64,000 nt of DNA from Achromobacter insuavis. Its GTDB lineage: Bacteria; Pseudomonadota; Gammaproteobacteria; Burkholderiales; Burkholderiaceae_B. The stretch spans positions 1-64,000 of the forward strand of contig NZ_CADIJR010000003.1 in the NCBI RefSeq assembly GCF_902859645.1. The letters run 5' to 3'. Under the pieces are notes generated by a model that saw only the letters and a program-made list of their open reading frames with translations, had not been told where the DNA came from and searched no databases. Positions within the stretch are counted from its first letter, which is position 1, and each line of letters starts with the position of its first letter. Made by a program: the position numbers and the translations under genes. This document shows positions 49,091 to 58,183 of this stretch, one piece after another.

Positions 49091-50067
49091 GCGGCACGCC
49101 GATGTCTACGGAGACACCGCTCAGCGCGCGGGATCTGCGCGCCATCAAGGAGGCCGCCACCTGGTACGCGCGCCTTAGTTCGGAAGCCACTACCGCCAAC
49201 GATCGCCACGCCTGGAGCCTCTGGCTCGCCAGCGACGCCGCCCACCGCGCCGCGTGGGGCAAGGTCGAGCAGGTCTGCCGCCAGATGGGCCGCCTGCCAG
49301 GCAGCATCGCCCGCCCCACGCTGGCGCCGGCCAAGGCGTCGCGCCGCGCAGTGTTGCGTACCATCGGCCTCGTGGCAGGCGCCGGCGCCGCCTCCTGGCT
49401 GGGATGGCGCACCCTGCCGTGGGAAGGCTGGGCTGCCGACTACCACAGCGCCGTCGGCGAACGGCGCAACATCAAGCTTGCGGACGGCTCGTCCATGCTG
49501 ATGGACACCGATACCGCCGTCGACGTCACGTTCGACGCCCAGGCGCGCATCCTGGACCTGCGATCGGGCGCCATTCTGGTATCCACGCATCCCGACCCCG
49601 CCGCCACGCCGCGCCCCTTCCTCGTACGAACGCGCCAGGGCACGGCCACCGCGCTAGGCACGCGTTACACGGTCAAGACCGAAGATGGCTGGACGCGCGT
49701 GGCCGTCCTGGAAAAGTCGGTCCGCATTGAGCCCGTACAAGGGCAGGGGGCCGTCGTCCTGCATGCTGGCCAGCAGGCGCGGTTCAGCCGAGACACCGTC
49801 GCCCCCCCCAAGCCAAACGACATCACTACCGCGGCATGGACTAGTGGCAACCTCGTCGCGTTGGACATGCCGCTGGGCCAACTGGCGGCCGAGCTGGGCA
49901 GATATCGGCGCGGCGGTCTGGCGTGCGACGCCGATGTTGCCCACCTGCTGGTGTCGGGCTCTTTTCCGCTGGACAACACCGATCAGGCCCTGGCCGCGTT
50001 GACGCAGGGCTTTCCGGTCAAGACCGCGCGGGTGCTGGGCTATTGGACCCGGCTTGTCGCGCGTTGA
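49087..50067 (+). CDS. FecR-type anti-sigma regulator
   Basis: A 326-residue inner-membrane regulator. The cytoplasmic N-terminus (DUF4880-like, AIKEAATWYARLSS, RHAWSLWLASDAAHRAAW) binds the sigma factor; a short hydrophobic span (TIGLVAGAGAASWLGW) leads to a periplasmic FecR domain (DYHSAVGERRNIKLADGSSMLMDT), which reads the receptor's signalling domain. GTG at 49087 overlaps the sigma stop; ATG at 49102 is an alternative start. The receptor gene follows at 50188. Confidence 0.92.
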   Translation: MSGTPMSTETPLSARDLRAIKEAATWYARLSSEATTANDRHAWSLWLASDAAHRAAWGKVEQVCRQMGRLPGSIARPTLAPAKASRRAVLRTIGLVAGAGAASWLGWRTLPWEGWAADYHSAVGERRNIKLADGSSMLMDTDTAVDVTFDAQARILDLRSGAILVSTHPDPAATPRPFLVRTRQGTATALGTRYTVKTEDGWTRVAVLEKSVRIEPVQGQGAVVLHAGQQARFSRDTVAPPKPNDITTAAWTSGNLVALDMPLGQLAAELGRYRRGGLACDADVAHLLVSGSFPLDNTDQALAALTQGFPVKTARVLGYWTRLVAR

Positions 50068-50144
50068 AGCGTGCGGACGCCGAGCTCAGGAACCGTCCGA
50101 ATTTATTTTTGAAGAATTTGCGTCTTTGGGCCGTTTCGTTCGTC

Positions 50145-50182
50145 CTCTCAGGCAGAACCTTTATTTCACGTCTTCCTGAGAG
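50145..50182 (+). promoter_or_regulatory. Hairpin covering the receptor's ribosome-binding site
   Basis: CTCTCAGG (50145-50152) is perfectly complementary to CCTGAGAG (50175-50182), with 22 bases between. The right arm contains GAGAG, the only purine-rich Shine-Dalgarno-like sequence, 5 bases before the ATG at 50188. Folding would hide the start site. Confidence 0.6.
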
Positions 50183-50187
50183 ACTTC

Positions 50188-52665
50188 ATGTCGTACAACC
50201 CCTCTGTTCACTCTATTTCCGTCCGCGGCATGCGCCTGCGCGCCTTGCCGTCCCATTTGGCGCTATTGTTCATGGCGTCGGCCCTGCTTGCCTCGCCGAT
50301 GCTGCATGCGCAAGGCGCCGTCATGGCCTCCGAGTCCACCGCCCGCCGCTTCGACATCCCTGGCGGGCCGCTGGCCCAAGTGATCAGCCAGTATGCAAGC
50401 GCAGCCGGCGTGGCCATCTCGTTCGATGCCGCGCAAACGCGCGGCTTGACCTCTGCCGGCGTGCATGGCGCGTATGGGGTGGATGCGGGCTTCGCGGTCG
50501 CACTGGCGGGTAGTGGACTGGAGGCCGTCCGCGGCGCGCAGGGCGCTTACACGCTGCAGGCTCTGCCCGTAGCGGGATCCGTGGTCACCCTCCCCAGCAT
50601 CGCCGTGACCGGCTCCACCGAACGGCTGGCCGACGACGGCTTTGTGGCGGTGCGTTCGTCGGGCGGCACCAAGACCAATACGCCCCTGATCGAGATTCCC
50701 CAAGCTATCAGCGTCGTCAGTCGCGAAGAAATGGATCAGCGGGGCGTGCAGAACTTCAATTCCGCAGTGGCGTACACACCCGGCATTCGCGCCATCGACT
50801 ATCCGGGCGGGCAGGGCGCGCCCGACATCTACCTTCGAGGTTTCCGCGCCTTCAACCTGTTCTCGACGTTCCGGGACGGCCTGCGCGCGGGGTTTAACCA
50901 GTACGACATCGATATCGAGACCTACGGGCTGGAACGGATCGACGTCATCAAGGGGCCGTCGTCCGTGCTGTACGGGCAAATCGCCCCGGGCGGGCTGGTC
51001 GACATGACGACGAAGCGCCCGACCGAAACGCCGCTGCATGAAATCGAATTGCAGGGCGGGAATTTCGACCGCCGCCAGGCCGCGTTCGACTTTGCAGGTC
51101 CGATGGATCAGGAGGGCAAGTGGCTTTACCGCATCACCGGCGTGGCGCGCAACAGTGGCACCCAGGTCGACCATTCGCCCGACGACCGGCTCTATCTGGC
51201 GCCGTCGCTGACATGGCGTCCCACCGACCGGACCAACGTCACCGTCTACGCCAGCTACCAGAAATCCAAGCGCGGCGGTTCGGAACAAAGCCTCCCGCTG
51301 ACCGGCACCGTCTATGACAACCCGGCTGGCCGCTTCCCGTCGGACGTCTTCCTGGGGCAACCCGACCTGACGCACTACACGGTCGAAAACACCTCGGTCG
51401 GCTATGAAATCGAACATGCCGCCACGGAAAACTGGACCGTGCGTCAGAAGGCGCGCTACACGCACGCCGACGTGGATTACGTGTCCAGCGGCGCACGCAA
51501 CAGCGCGCAACTGACCGCCGGACGCTACTACACGTTCGGCATGCAGGACCGCCCGAAAAGCACCGACACCTTCCTGGTCGACACCAATGTCGAAGGCCGC
51601 ATTTCGACGGGCGCCGTGCAGCACACCGTTCTGGCGGGCCTGGACTATGGGTACTATTCCGGCCGCGAATCCCGCACCGGGGGCACCAATGGCACGGTGG
51701 ACATCTTCAATCCCGTCTACACCAATACCACCACGTGGAACAGCTTCAAATCGGTGGACGGCAAGAGCCAGGTCTATCAGACCGGGTTGTATGCGCAGGA
51801 CCAACTGCGCTATGAGCGCTGGATCCTGACGCTGGGCGGCCGCTATGACTGGGCCACCAACAAGGAATCCGACTATCTGTCCGATGCGTCCAGCACAGTC
51901 AACTCGGAAGCCTTCACCGGCCGTAGCGGACTGACCTATCTTTTCGACAACGGCATCGCACCGTACGTCAGCTACTCCACGTCGTTCCAGCCCGCCTCGG
52001 GCACCATGGCACCGGCACGGGGAGGCGGCAATTTTGATCCGACCAAGGGCAAGCAGTACGAAGTCGGCATCAAGTACCAGCCCCCGGGTTCCGACAGCAT
52101 GATCACCGCGTCTCTGTTCCAGTTGACGCAGCAAAACGTCACGACCGCGGACCCTGTGTACTCCGGCTATTCGGTGCAGGACGGCGAGGTGCGCTCGCGC
52201 GGGCTGGAGTTGGAAGCGAAGACCTCGCAGGCCGCGGGCCTGAACGTGGCGGCGTCGTACACCTATCTGGATGCCGAGATCACCAAGGACAATGCCAATC
52301 TCGTCACCGGCGTTAGCAAGAAGGGCCTACGCCCAGCGTCGGTGCCGCGTCACATGGCGGGCCTGTTCGTCGACTACACCGTACGCACCGGGCCGCTCGC
52401 CGGGCTGGGCCTGGGCAGCGGCATCCGGTATGTTGGGTCGTCCTACAACGCGGCCAATACGATCAAGATCGGCGGGTACACCCTGGTTGATGCGGTGGTC
52501 CGATATGACCTGGGTCAGTTGAGTCAAGATCTCAAGGGCTTGCGCGCTTCGATTAGTGCGACCAACCTCTTTGATAAGCGCTATTTCACCCCGGGTTTCT
52601 ACGATCAGTCCGTGTTTTACGGCAACCGGCGCGCTGTGGTGGGGACATTGAGCTATAGCTGGTGA
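50188..52665 (+). CDS. TonB-dependent siderophore receptor with signalling domain
   Basis: An 825-residue outer-membrane transducer. A signal peptide (about residues 1-42, cut after HAQG) is followed by an STN signalling domain (FDIPGGPLAQVISQYASAAGVAISF, about 54-130), a plug (TPLIEIPQAISVVSREEMDQRG, VIKGPSSVLYGQIAPGGLV) and a 22-strand barrel ending in an aromatic residue (LSYSW). The DLSF-like plug motifs and barrel sequence resemble FoxA/FhuA/FpvA hydroxamate receptors; the exact siderophore is not known. With the FecI and FecR genes upstream it forms a complete surface-signalling unit. Confidence 0.94.
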   Translation: MSYNPSVHSISVRGMRLRALPSHLALLFMASALLASPMLHAQGAVMASESTARRFDIPGGPLAQVISQYASAAGVAISFDAAQTRGLTSAGVHGAYGVDAGFAVALAGSGLEAVRGAQGAYTLQALPVAGSVVTLPSIAVTGSTERLADDGFVAVRSSGGTKTNTPLIEIPQAISVVSREEMDQRGVQNFNSAVAYTPGIRAIDYPGGQGAPDIYLRGFRAFNLFSTFRDGLRAGFNQYDIDIETYGLERIDVIKGPSSVLYGQIAPGGLVDMTTKRPTETPLHEIELQGGNFDRRQAAFDFAGPMDQEGKWLYRITGVARNSGTQVDHSPDDRLYLAPSLTWRPTDRTNVTVYASYQKSKRGGSEQSLPLTGTVYDNPAGRFPSDVFLGQPDLTHYTVENTSVGYEIEHAATENWTVRQKARYTHADVDYVSSGARNSAQLTAGRYYTFGMQDRPKSTDTFLVDTNVEGRISTGAVQHTVLAGLDYGYYSGRESRTGGTNGTVDIFNPVYTNTTTWNSFKSVDGKSQVYQTGLYAQDQLRYERWILTLGGRYDWATNKESDYLSDASSTVNSEAFTGRSGLTYLFDNGIAPYVSYSTSFQPASGTMAPARGGGNFDPTKGKQYEVGIKYQPPGSDSMITASLFQLTQQNVTTADPVYSGYSVQDGEVRSRGLELEAKTSQAAGLNVAASYTYLDAEITKDNANLVTGVSKKGLRPASVPRHMAGLFVDYTVRTGPLAGLGLGSGIRYVGSSYNAANTIKIGGYTLVDAVVRYDLGQLSQDLKGLRASISATNLFDKRYFTPGFYDQSVFYGNRRAVVGTLSYSW

Positions 52666-52862
52666 CGTCATCGAACTGCGTGCAGCAGACAAGGAATTGG
52701 CCCTTTGAAGTCTAGCAGGTTCGTATCGTCGAATGGCTGTTTCTGGGAGGGAGTGACAGTTGCCACGGGCGGGTTCCGCCCCTATGCCTATGCAGACAGT
52801 CAAAATCTCGGAATGCGGACGTTCAACGCTTTGCGAGAGAGGGCTGGAGCGTCAGTGTTGGA

Positions 52863-53078
52863 CTAGATTTCCATTGAGGCCGTAGTATTTGAGTAGCGCT
52901 TAAACCAAGACTCGGTAACGGCGGTCTGCAAGGCCTGCGCGGATAGCGGGATCGATACCGGGCTGCGTGTCTGATAGTCATCGGCTAGGCAGGCGCACAT
53001 CGCCCGCGCCAGGCGATGCGCCGGAGGGATGAGGATTTCGTCCTTAATCACGGGAGTCCGTTGCGGCTGCGGATCCAT
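52863..53078 (-). CDS. Small hypothetical protein (71 residues)
   Basis: A 71-residue soluble protein beginning MDPQPQRTPVIKDEILIPP, with no signal, span or recognised motif. Its ATG (53078) lies 5 bases after the stop of the NAD(P)-binding gene on the same strand, which makes co-transcription possible. Composition is ordinary. Coding status rests on position only. Confidence 0.4.
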   Translation of the reverse strand: MDPQPQRTPVIKDEILIPPAHRLARAMCACLADDYQTRSPVSIPLSAQALQTAVTESWFKRYSNTTASMEI

Positions 53079-53083
53079 GCGGC

Positions 53084-53725
53084 TCAGCGGTAGGCGGCGG
53101 GCCTGTCGCCATCGGTATGAGGTTGGCTGATGCCTAGGTCTGCCTTGATGTGGCGCCCTGGTTGCTTGACGAGATCAGCCACGAAGCGACCGATGCTGGC
53201 GCGCGAGGTCTCCGTTCCCTTGAATATCTCACCTTTCCGGGTCAGTTCGACCTGCTCGATGGACTTGTCCGTGAGCCAGACAGGGCGCAGAACGGTGTAG
53301 TCCAGCGAGGACTGCTCAATCACCTGCGCTGTCTTCAGATGGGTCGGCCGGGTGTAGCCCACCATGCCCTTGTCCCAGGTGTTGAACGGCTCGGGCAACT
53401 CGTCGTAGATGCCCCCTGCGCTGATGGCGATGATGCGGCGAACGCCTACTTCCTCCATCACCCGAACGACGCCTTCCGTGAGGTCGCCCAGATCCATGCC
53501 CCCCATCGCGCTGATCACGACGTCCTGTCCTTTGATCGCCGCTCTGAGGGAATCGAGGTTCCGGGCATCGCCCTCCACGATGTGGACGCGCTGACTTTCG
53601 AAATCACGTAGGTGCTTGGCACTACGCGCAAAGAGCGTCAACTCTATGTCGCTCTGCTCCAAAAGCCGCACCGCGATTGCTCTGGCGGATTGGCCATTGG
53701 CACCCAACAAGACCACTTTCTTCAT
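53084..53725 (-). CDS. NAD(P)-binding protein, atypical SDR (NmrA/SDR-a5 like)
   Basis: A 213-residue Rossmann protein with LLGANGQSARAIAVRLL (GxxGxxG variant GANGQSA), an EGDARNLDSLRAAIKGQDVVISAMG segment and SLDYTVLRPVWLTD. It lacks the Tyr-x-x-x-Lys of classical SDRs, which fits the atypical NAD(P)H-binding/epimerase group often involved in quinone sensing or redox regulation. First gene of the minus-strand part of the accessory cluster. Confidence 0.8.
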   Translation of the reverse strand: MKKVVLLGANGQSARAIAVRLLEQSDIELTLFARSAKHLRDFESQRVHIVEGDARNLDSLRAAIKGQDVVISAMGGMDLGDLTEGVVRVMEEVGVRRIIAISAGGIYDELPEPFNTWDKGMVGYTRPTHLKTAQVIEQSSLDYTVLRPVWLTDKSIEQVELTRKGEIFKGTETSRASIGRFVADLVKQPGRHIKADLGISQPHTDGDRPAAYR

Positions 53726-53882
53726 CGAGATTGTCCTCCACTGATTTGCGGCAAAGTCATCTCCATCAGTCGCGCTTTCGTCACAGCTCCGTGTTCAGCA
53801 AGAATGCCGCACCTATCTGAGTGGATGGGTGCGGCCATGGCTCAGACGCTGAAGGGTTCAGACCGTCGGATGTGACACCCGT

Positions 53883-54998
53883 TCAGGCCAGGTGTTTCTG
53901 GAAGAACATCGTCAGCTTGTCGAACGGGATGACGTCCAGGCGGTCGTACAGATCGGTGTGGTTGGCGCCGGGGATGATCACGAGTTCCTTGGGCTCCGCA
54001 GCCGCTGCGTAAGCGGTCTCGCTGAAGTAGCGCGAGTGCGCTTTTTCACCGTGGATGAGCAGTGCCGGGCGCGGCGAGATTTCCGCGATGTAGGTCAAGA
54101 TCGGCAGGTTCATGAACGACAGCGGCGTGGTGAGGGTCCACGCTGCATTCGAGTTGATGGCGCGGGGGTGGAAGCCGCGCTTCTTGTCCTTGTAATACGC
54201 CGCGTACTCGACCACGAACTGCGGCTCACCGCCCTTGAGTTCGAGCGACACCGGGCCGTAGGCGGGCGTGCCCTTTTCCGCATCGGCCCAGCGCTGCTGG
54301 CTCAGTTGCTCCAAGGTTTGCAGGCGCTGCTCGGGCGTCGTGCTGTCGTTGTAGCCCTTGGACATGACGCGGGTCATGTCATACATGGTGCTGGTGGCGA
54401 CGGCCTTGATGCGCTTGTCCACAGCGGCAGCGCCCAGCGCCATGCCGCCCCAGCCGCAGATGCCAATAATGCCGATGCGCTGGCGATCAATGTTCGATTG
54501 CAGCCCCAGATAATCGACGGCCGCGCTGAAGTCCTCGATGTTGATGTCCGGCGAGGCAACGTTCCGCGGCTCTCCGCCGCTCTCGCCTGTGTATGACGGA
54601 TCGAAGGCCAGCGTAGCGAAGCCGCGCTCGGCCATCGTCTGGGCGTACAGGCCGGACGACTGTTCCTTCACGGCGCCGAACGGGCCGCTTATGGCAATGG
54701 CCGGCAGCTTGCCGATGGCATTCTTCGGCAGATACAGGTCTCCTGCCAAAGTGATGCCGTAGCGGTTCTGGAAAGTCACCTTCTTGTGACCGATCTTGTC
54801 GCTCTTGGGAAAGGTCTTGTCCCATTCTTGGGTCAGTTGCATGCGATTTACCTTTTTGGCAGTGGTGGAAGATGCAGTTGCAAAGCGGGGAGTGCCGGCA
54901 AGCAAGGCTGCAGCTCCGGCAAGAACTGCGGCGTGGATGAACTCTCGGCGAGCGGTGGAATGCCCTACGCTCGCGGTGTCGGTAATGGGTCTGCTCAT
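53883..54998 (-). CDS. Alpha/beta hydrolase with a Cys in the nucleophile position, Tat-exported
   Basis: A 371-residue hydrolase. Residues 1-42 form a twin-arginine signal (STARREFIHAA, Arg17-Arg18). The nucleophile elbow reads GICGWGG, placing Cys181 where most family members have Ser, as in dienelactone hydrolase; ALLIHGEKAHSRYF and PGANHTDLYD supply the acid and histidine region. It belongs to the periplasmic DLH-like/YcjY-type group. The start at 54998 gives the signal; the long open frame upstream lacks family similarity. Substrate unknown. Confidence 0.82.
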   Translation of the reverse strand: MSRPITDTASVGHSTARREFIHAAVLAGAAALLAGTPRFATASSTTAKKVNRMQLTQEWDKTFPKSDKIGHKKVTFQNRYGITLAGDLYLPKNAIGKLPAIAISGPFGAVKEQSSGLYAQTMAERGFATLAFDPSYTGESGGEPRNVASPDINIEDFSAAVDYLGLQSNIDRQRIGIIGICGWGGMALGAAAVDKRIKAVATSTMYDMTRVMSKGYNDSTTPEQRLQTLEQLSQQRWADAEKGTPAYGPVSLELKGGEPQFVVEYAAYYKDKKRGFHPRAINSNAAWTLTTPLSFMNLPILTYIAEISPRPALLIHGEKAHSRYFSETAYAAAAEPKELVIIPGANHTDLYDRLDVIPFDKLTMFFQKHLA

Positions 54999-55143
54999 GG
55001 CTGCTGGTTCACTCGAAATTGGGATGTGTCTAGAGGGGAGTCGTGTCGTAAATGCAGGCGCGGTTCGCAAAGGCTGGCCGCCACCGGCAGGCGCTGGCCG
55101 TGAGATAGCAGACAGCCTCAGGCATCCATCGGCGTCATTGCAG

Positions 55144-55872
55144 TCAACCATTTGCCTTCCGATCGATCGCATAGCGTAGCCACACGATCCCAGCGGCAAG
55201 CGTTTCGACGGACAGCAAGCGCAGCGACCGGCCTGCGGCGGGATGCGCGTCGTGTCTGCTTCCTTGGTACTCGAAGACACTGGGGATGCCCGCAAGACCG
55301 TCGATGCCCGGATACACCAGCAGACTGATCTCGTCGATCAGGTCGGCCTTGAGGAAAGCGCCGTTGATGGTGCCACCGCCTTCCAGCAGGATCGTGTCGA
55401 TGCCGAACGTGGTGCCCAGCGTTTCCATCGCGGCAGCCAGATCTTGCCCCTGGGCACCTGCGAACAGATAAGACACGCCATCTGCGCGCAGTTGGCCCAG
55501 GTACTCGTCGGTCACGTGTTCGCCTAAGATCGCCACCAGATGATCCGTCCCGATATGGTCCACTCCATAGTGGAGCTTGCCGCTGGGATCGACCGCGACA
55601 GCAAGAGTGCGCTCCTGCCGGTTTCCGACATGGGGGCTGCGCGTCAGTGTGGTGGCGGGCGCTTCATGGAGTTGGGGCGAGGGCGCACCGACCATCTCGG
55701 ACATCGTCTTGCGGCCAACGATCCAGCCTTGCCCTCCCAATCGGTTGGCGGCGTCTTCATAGATTTTGAGAATCGTATTCGGCTGCGCGCCTTCAGGCAG
55801 CGGAGTCCATCGGCCTGACAAAAGCCGGCCATCAATGGAGCCGATCATGTGGCAAATGACTTTCGGACGCAT
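55144..55872 (-). CDS. Dihydrofolate reductase/RibD C-terminal family protein
   Basis: A 242-residue reductase of the DHFR-like/RibD C-terminal fold. Seen: VICHMIGSIDGRLLSGRW at the N-terminus, GGQGWIVGRKTMSEMVG, and the NADPH-binding LLEGGGTINGAFLKADLIDEISLLVYP. Start 55872 is preceded by GGAAG. Such proteins may reduce pyrimidine-like or other small molecules; substrate is unknown. Divergent from the LysR gene at 56088 with a 215-base control region. Confidence 0.85.
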   Translation of the reverse strand: MRPKVICHMIGSIDGRLLSGRWTPLPEGAQPNTILKIYEDAANRLGGQGWIVGRKTMSEMVGAPSPQLHEAPATTLTRSPHVGNRQERTLAVAVDPSGKLHYGVDHIGTDHLVAILGEHVTDEYLGQLRADGVSYLFAGAQGQDLAAAMETLGTTFGIDTILLEGGGTINGAFLKADLIDEISLLVYPGIDGLAGIPSVFEYQGSRHDAHPAAGRSLRLLSVETLAAGIVWLRYAIDRKANG

Positions 55873-56070
55873 AAATCTTCCTTGGTAAGAAGTGCCGGTT
55901 ATCTTCAATCCCCTTCCGTGACGTGAGCGCGGTTTCCCAGTTCGAAGGTGCGATGACGATGGTGGGGTTGGGGCTAGGTCTGACAGCAGAAAATCCTGCA
56001 CGCAAGCTGGCTGTTGACATTGTTGCAAAAAGGCGGAAACCCGATAAGCTGGTAAAATTGGCATGCACCC

Positions 56071-56085
56071 ATGAAGGAGTTTCAT
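56071..56085. promoter_or_regulatory. LysR-type operator candidate, site 1
   Basis: ATGAAGGAGTTTCAT contains arms ATGAA and TTCAT and the T-N11-A form of LysR sites. It lies two bases before the LysR start codon and overlaps its AAGGAG ribosome-binding sequence. A nearly identical copy occurs at 58413. Confidence 0.6.
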
Positions 56086-56087
56086 GA

Positions 56088-56984
56088 ATGTCCCGTGACA
56101 ACTACAGCGGACTTCTCGCATTCGTGACCGTTGCCCGCGAGGGCAGTTTCACGCGGGCGGCAGCGCAGTTGGGCGTTTCGCAGTCAGCGCTGAGCCACAC
56201 CATCCGAACACTGGAAAGCAGCTTGGGGATTCGGCTTCTGACGCGCACGACCCGCAACGTGTCACCGACCGAGGCAGGTGAACGCCTGTACCAGAACATC
56301 TCGCCCCAGATGGCCGAGATCGACGCACAGGTCCAGGCATTGAGCGAATTCCGAGACCAACCGACCGGGACCGTGCGCATCACCGCGACCGACTATGCGA
56401 TCAGGACCATCCTCTGGCCCAAGCTGTCCAAATTTCTTGTGGACTACCCGGATATCAAGATCGAACTGATCTGCGACTACGGCCTCACCGACATCGCGGC
56501 CGATCGCTACGACGCGGGCGTGCGCTTCGGCGAACAACTTGCGCAGGACATGATCGCGGTACGGATCGGTCCCGACGAGCGTTTTGCGCTGGTCGGCACA
56601 AAGGGGTATTTCGCCAGGAATCCGCCGCCTGCGACGCCGCACGATCTGGTCAATCATCGGTGCGTGAACCTGCGTCTGCCCACGCACGGTGGCCTCTATG
56701 CCTGGGAATTCCAGAAAAAAGGCGGCCGGGAGTTCAACGTCCGTGTCGAGGGGCAACTGGTCTTCAACGGCATCTATGAAGTGCTTGACGGGGCGCTGGC
56801 CGGGCTGGGGCTGGCTTATGTGCCGGAGATCCTGGCTCAGCCGCACATCGCCAAGGGGCGCCTGGTGCGCATTCTGGAGGAGTGGTGTCCCTTGTGGTCG
56901 GGCTACCATCTGTACTACCCGAGCCGACGGCAGCCATCGCAGGCGATGAAACTGGTGACCGAAGCGCTGCGATACCAGCCCTAA
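56088..56984 (+). CDS. LysR family transcriptional regulator
   Basis: A 298-residue LysR regulator with the usual helix-turn-helix (GSFTRAAAQLGVSQSALSHTI), RLLTRTTRNVSPTEAG wing and effector domain (GTVRITATDYAIRTI, YDAGVRFGEQLAQDMIAV). It resembles the YafC/DhaR-type group that often controls nearby reductases. Divergent from the DHFR-like gene, and sited within the redox cluster. Auto-control is suggested by the palindrome over its start. Confidence 0.92.
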   Translation: MSRDNYSGLLAFVTVAREGSFTRAAAQLGVSQSALSHTIRTLESSLGIRLLTRTTRNVSPTEAGERLYQNISPQMAEIDAQVQALSEFRDQPTGTVRITATDYAIRTILWPKLSKFLVDYPDIKIELICDYGLTDIAADRYDAGVRFGEQLAQDMIAVRIGPDERFALVGTKGYFARNPPPATPHDLVNHRCVNLRLPTHGGLYAWEFQKKGGREFNVRVEGQLVFNGIYEVLDGALAGLGLAYVPEILAQPHIAKGRLVRILEEWCPLWSGYHLYYPSRRQPSQAMKLVTEALRYQP

Positions 56985-57027
56985 CCGGACATTCCCTGTC
57001 CAGGCGTTTCTCGCGGGGACGGGGCGC

Positions 57028-57621
57028 TTACTCCGTCGCCGCCGCAGGTGTATCGTTGCCGGATGCGGCCAGCATGCCGATCACCTCATGATCCAGCATC
57101 GGCCCGTGCCCACGGGTCGGACTGGGGGCCAGCGCCTGGTGCAGCGCGTTCTCCAATTGGCGGACCGCCGCGCTCTTGATGCGGTCGAGCGTGAACACAT
57201 AGTCCCGGCTGGCCTGCCCCTTGTGGCAGCCCATGCAGCGTGACACGTTTTCGGAACGATTCACCGTACGGTCGGGATGAAACGCTTGGAACTCCCAATC
57301 GCCATTGCGCGTGGCCTCGGGGTAACGCTCACCCCAACCAATGCGCTTTTCCATGACGATGTAGCGAAACAGCTTGCCTTCGCGGTAGTCCTCCATGGTG
57401 ATGACCGTGCCGCTGGGCAGGGGCTTGCCGCTCTTGGCGGCGCTGATGGCATTCCGGCTGGTGAAGATTTCCTCGCGAATGCCGCCGCGCTCGACGGTGG
57501 CGTAGTGAACGCCTTGCCGGTAGTTTGCAGGGAAATCGACGCGATCATTGCCTTGTGCCAGTGCGCCCTGACCAACCAAGACGCTAGTCAGTAGACCAGC
57601 GAGCAAATACTTGCGTTCCAT
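57028..57621 (-). CDS. Cytochrome P460 family c-type heme protein
   Basis: A 197-residue periplasmic protein. A signal peptide (residues 1-23, ending ALAQ) is followed by the P460 domain (VHYATVERGGIREEIF, PLPSGTVITMEDYREG) and a heme-attachment CMGCH with Cys129, Cys132 and His133. P460 proteins oxidise hydroxylamine or detoxify nitrogen species; the lysine that cross-links their heme could not be assigned here. It follows the cupin gene after a 91-base gap with a hairpin. Confidence 0.82.
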   Translation of the reverse strand: MERKYLLAGLLTSVLVGQGALAQGNDRVDFPANYRQGVHYATVERGGIREEIFTSRNAISAAKSGKPLPSGTVITMEDYREGKLFRYIVMEKRIGWGERYPEATRNGDWEFQAFHPDRTVNRSENVSRCMGCHKGQASRDYVFTLDRIKSAAVRQLENALHQALAPSPTRGHGPMLDHEVIGMLAASGNDTPAAATE

Positions 57622-57651
57622 AGTGCTCCATTCGTCTTATGGCGGGAAACC

Positions 57652-57681
57652 CGCCGCGGGGCATTTACGCCCCGTGCGGCG
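57652..57681 (-). other. Intergenic hairpin between cupin and P460 genes
   Basis: CGCCGCGGGGC pairs with GCCCCG..GCGGCG around ATTTAC, with a 2-base bulge, about 11 pairs. No T-tract follows, so it is more likely an mRNA-stability element than a terminator. Confidence 0.45.
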
Positions 57682-57712
57682 AACCCATCGTGGATGCAAG
57701 CCGCGGTCGGGC

Positions 57713-58183
57713 TTACTTTTTCTCGCTGTAGTCCTTGTCGCTGACCAGTTCTTGCCAGGTGACGTTGGAGCCATCCTTCATATAGGAAACAGCAATGTGG
57801 GACATGCCGGTCTTGTCGGTCGCGCCGTGCCAGTGCTTGACGCCGGCCGGAATCCATACCACATCGCCAGAGTTGATCACGCGGCGCGCCTGGCCTTCCT
57901 GCTGGACCCAGCCTTGGCCGCCGGTGACGATGAGCATCTGACCGGCAGGATGGGTGTGCCAGGCCGTGCGTGCCCCCGGTGCGAAGATCACCTCGCCGAA
58001 CGTGGCGTGCGACTCCGCGGTAGCGGGAAAGAGCGGGTCGACGACGGCGTGGCCGGAGAAGTACTTCTTGTCTCCGATGCTCGACGGATTGGTGCCGTTG
58101 GGCGTGATCTGGATGTTCTGTGCATGCACAGTGCCAGCGCCCAGGAGTGCGAATAGGGAAATTGCTGCAAGCGTCTTTTTCAT
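57713..58183 (-). CDS. Secreted cupin-domain protein
   Basis: A 156-residue protein with a Sec signal (MKKTLAAISLFALLGAGTVHA) and a single cupin domain. Metal-binding motif 1 is WHTHPAGQMLIVTGG with two His, motif 2 ends in WIPAGVKHWHG. Such periplasmic cupins (ChrR/carboxymuconolactone-like group) often follow aldo-keto or dehydrogenase genes. First of a two-gene minus-strand unit with P460. Reaction unknown. Confidence 0.85.
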   Translation of the reverse strand: MKKTLAAISLFALLGAGTVHAQNIQITPNGTNPSSIGDKKYFSGHAVVDPLFPATAESHATFGEVIFAPGARTAWHTHPAGQMLIVTGGQGWVQQEGQARRVINSGDVVWIPAGVKHWHGATDKTGMSHIAVSYMKDGSNVTWQELVSDKDYSEKK

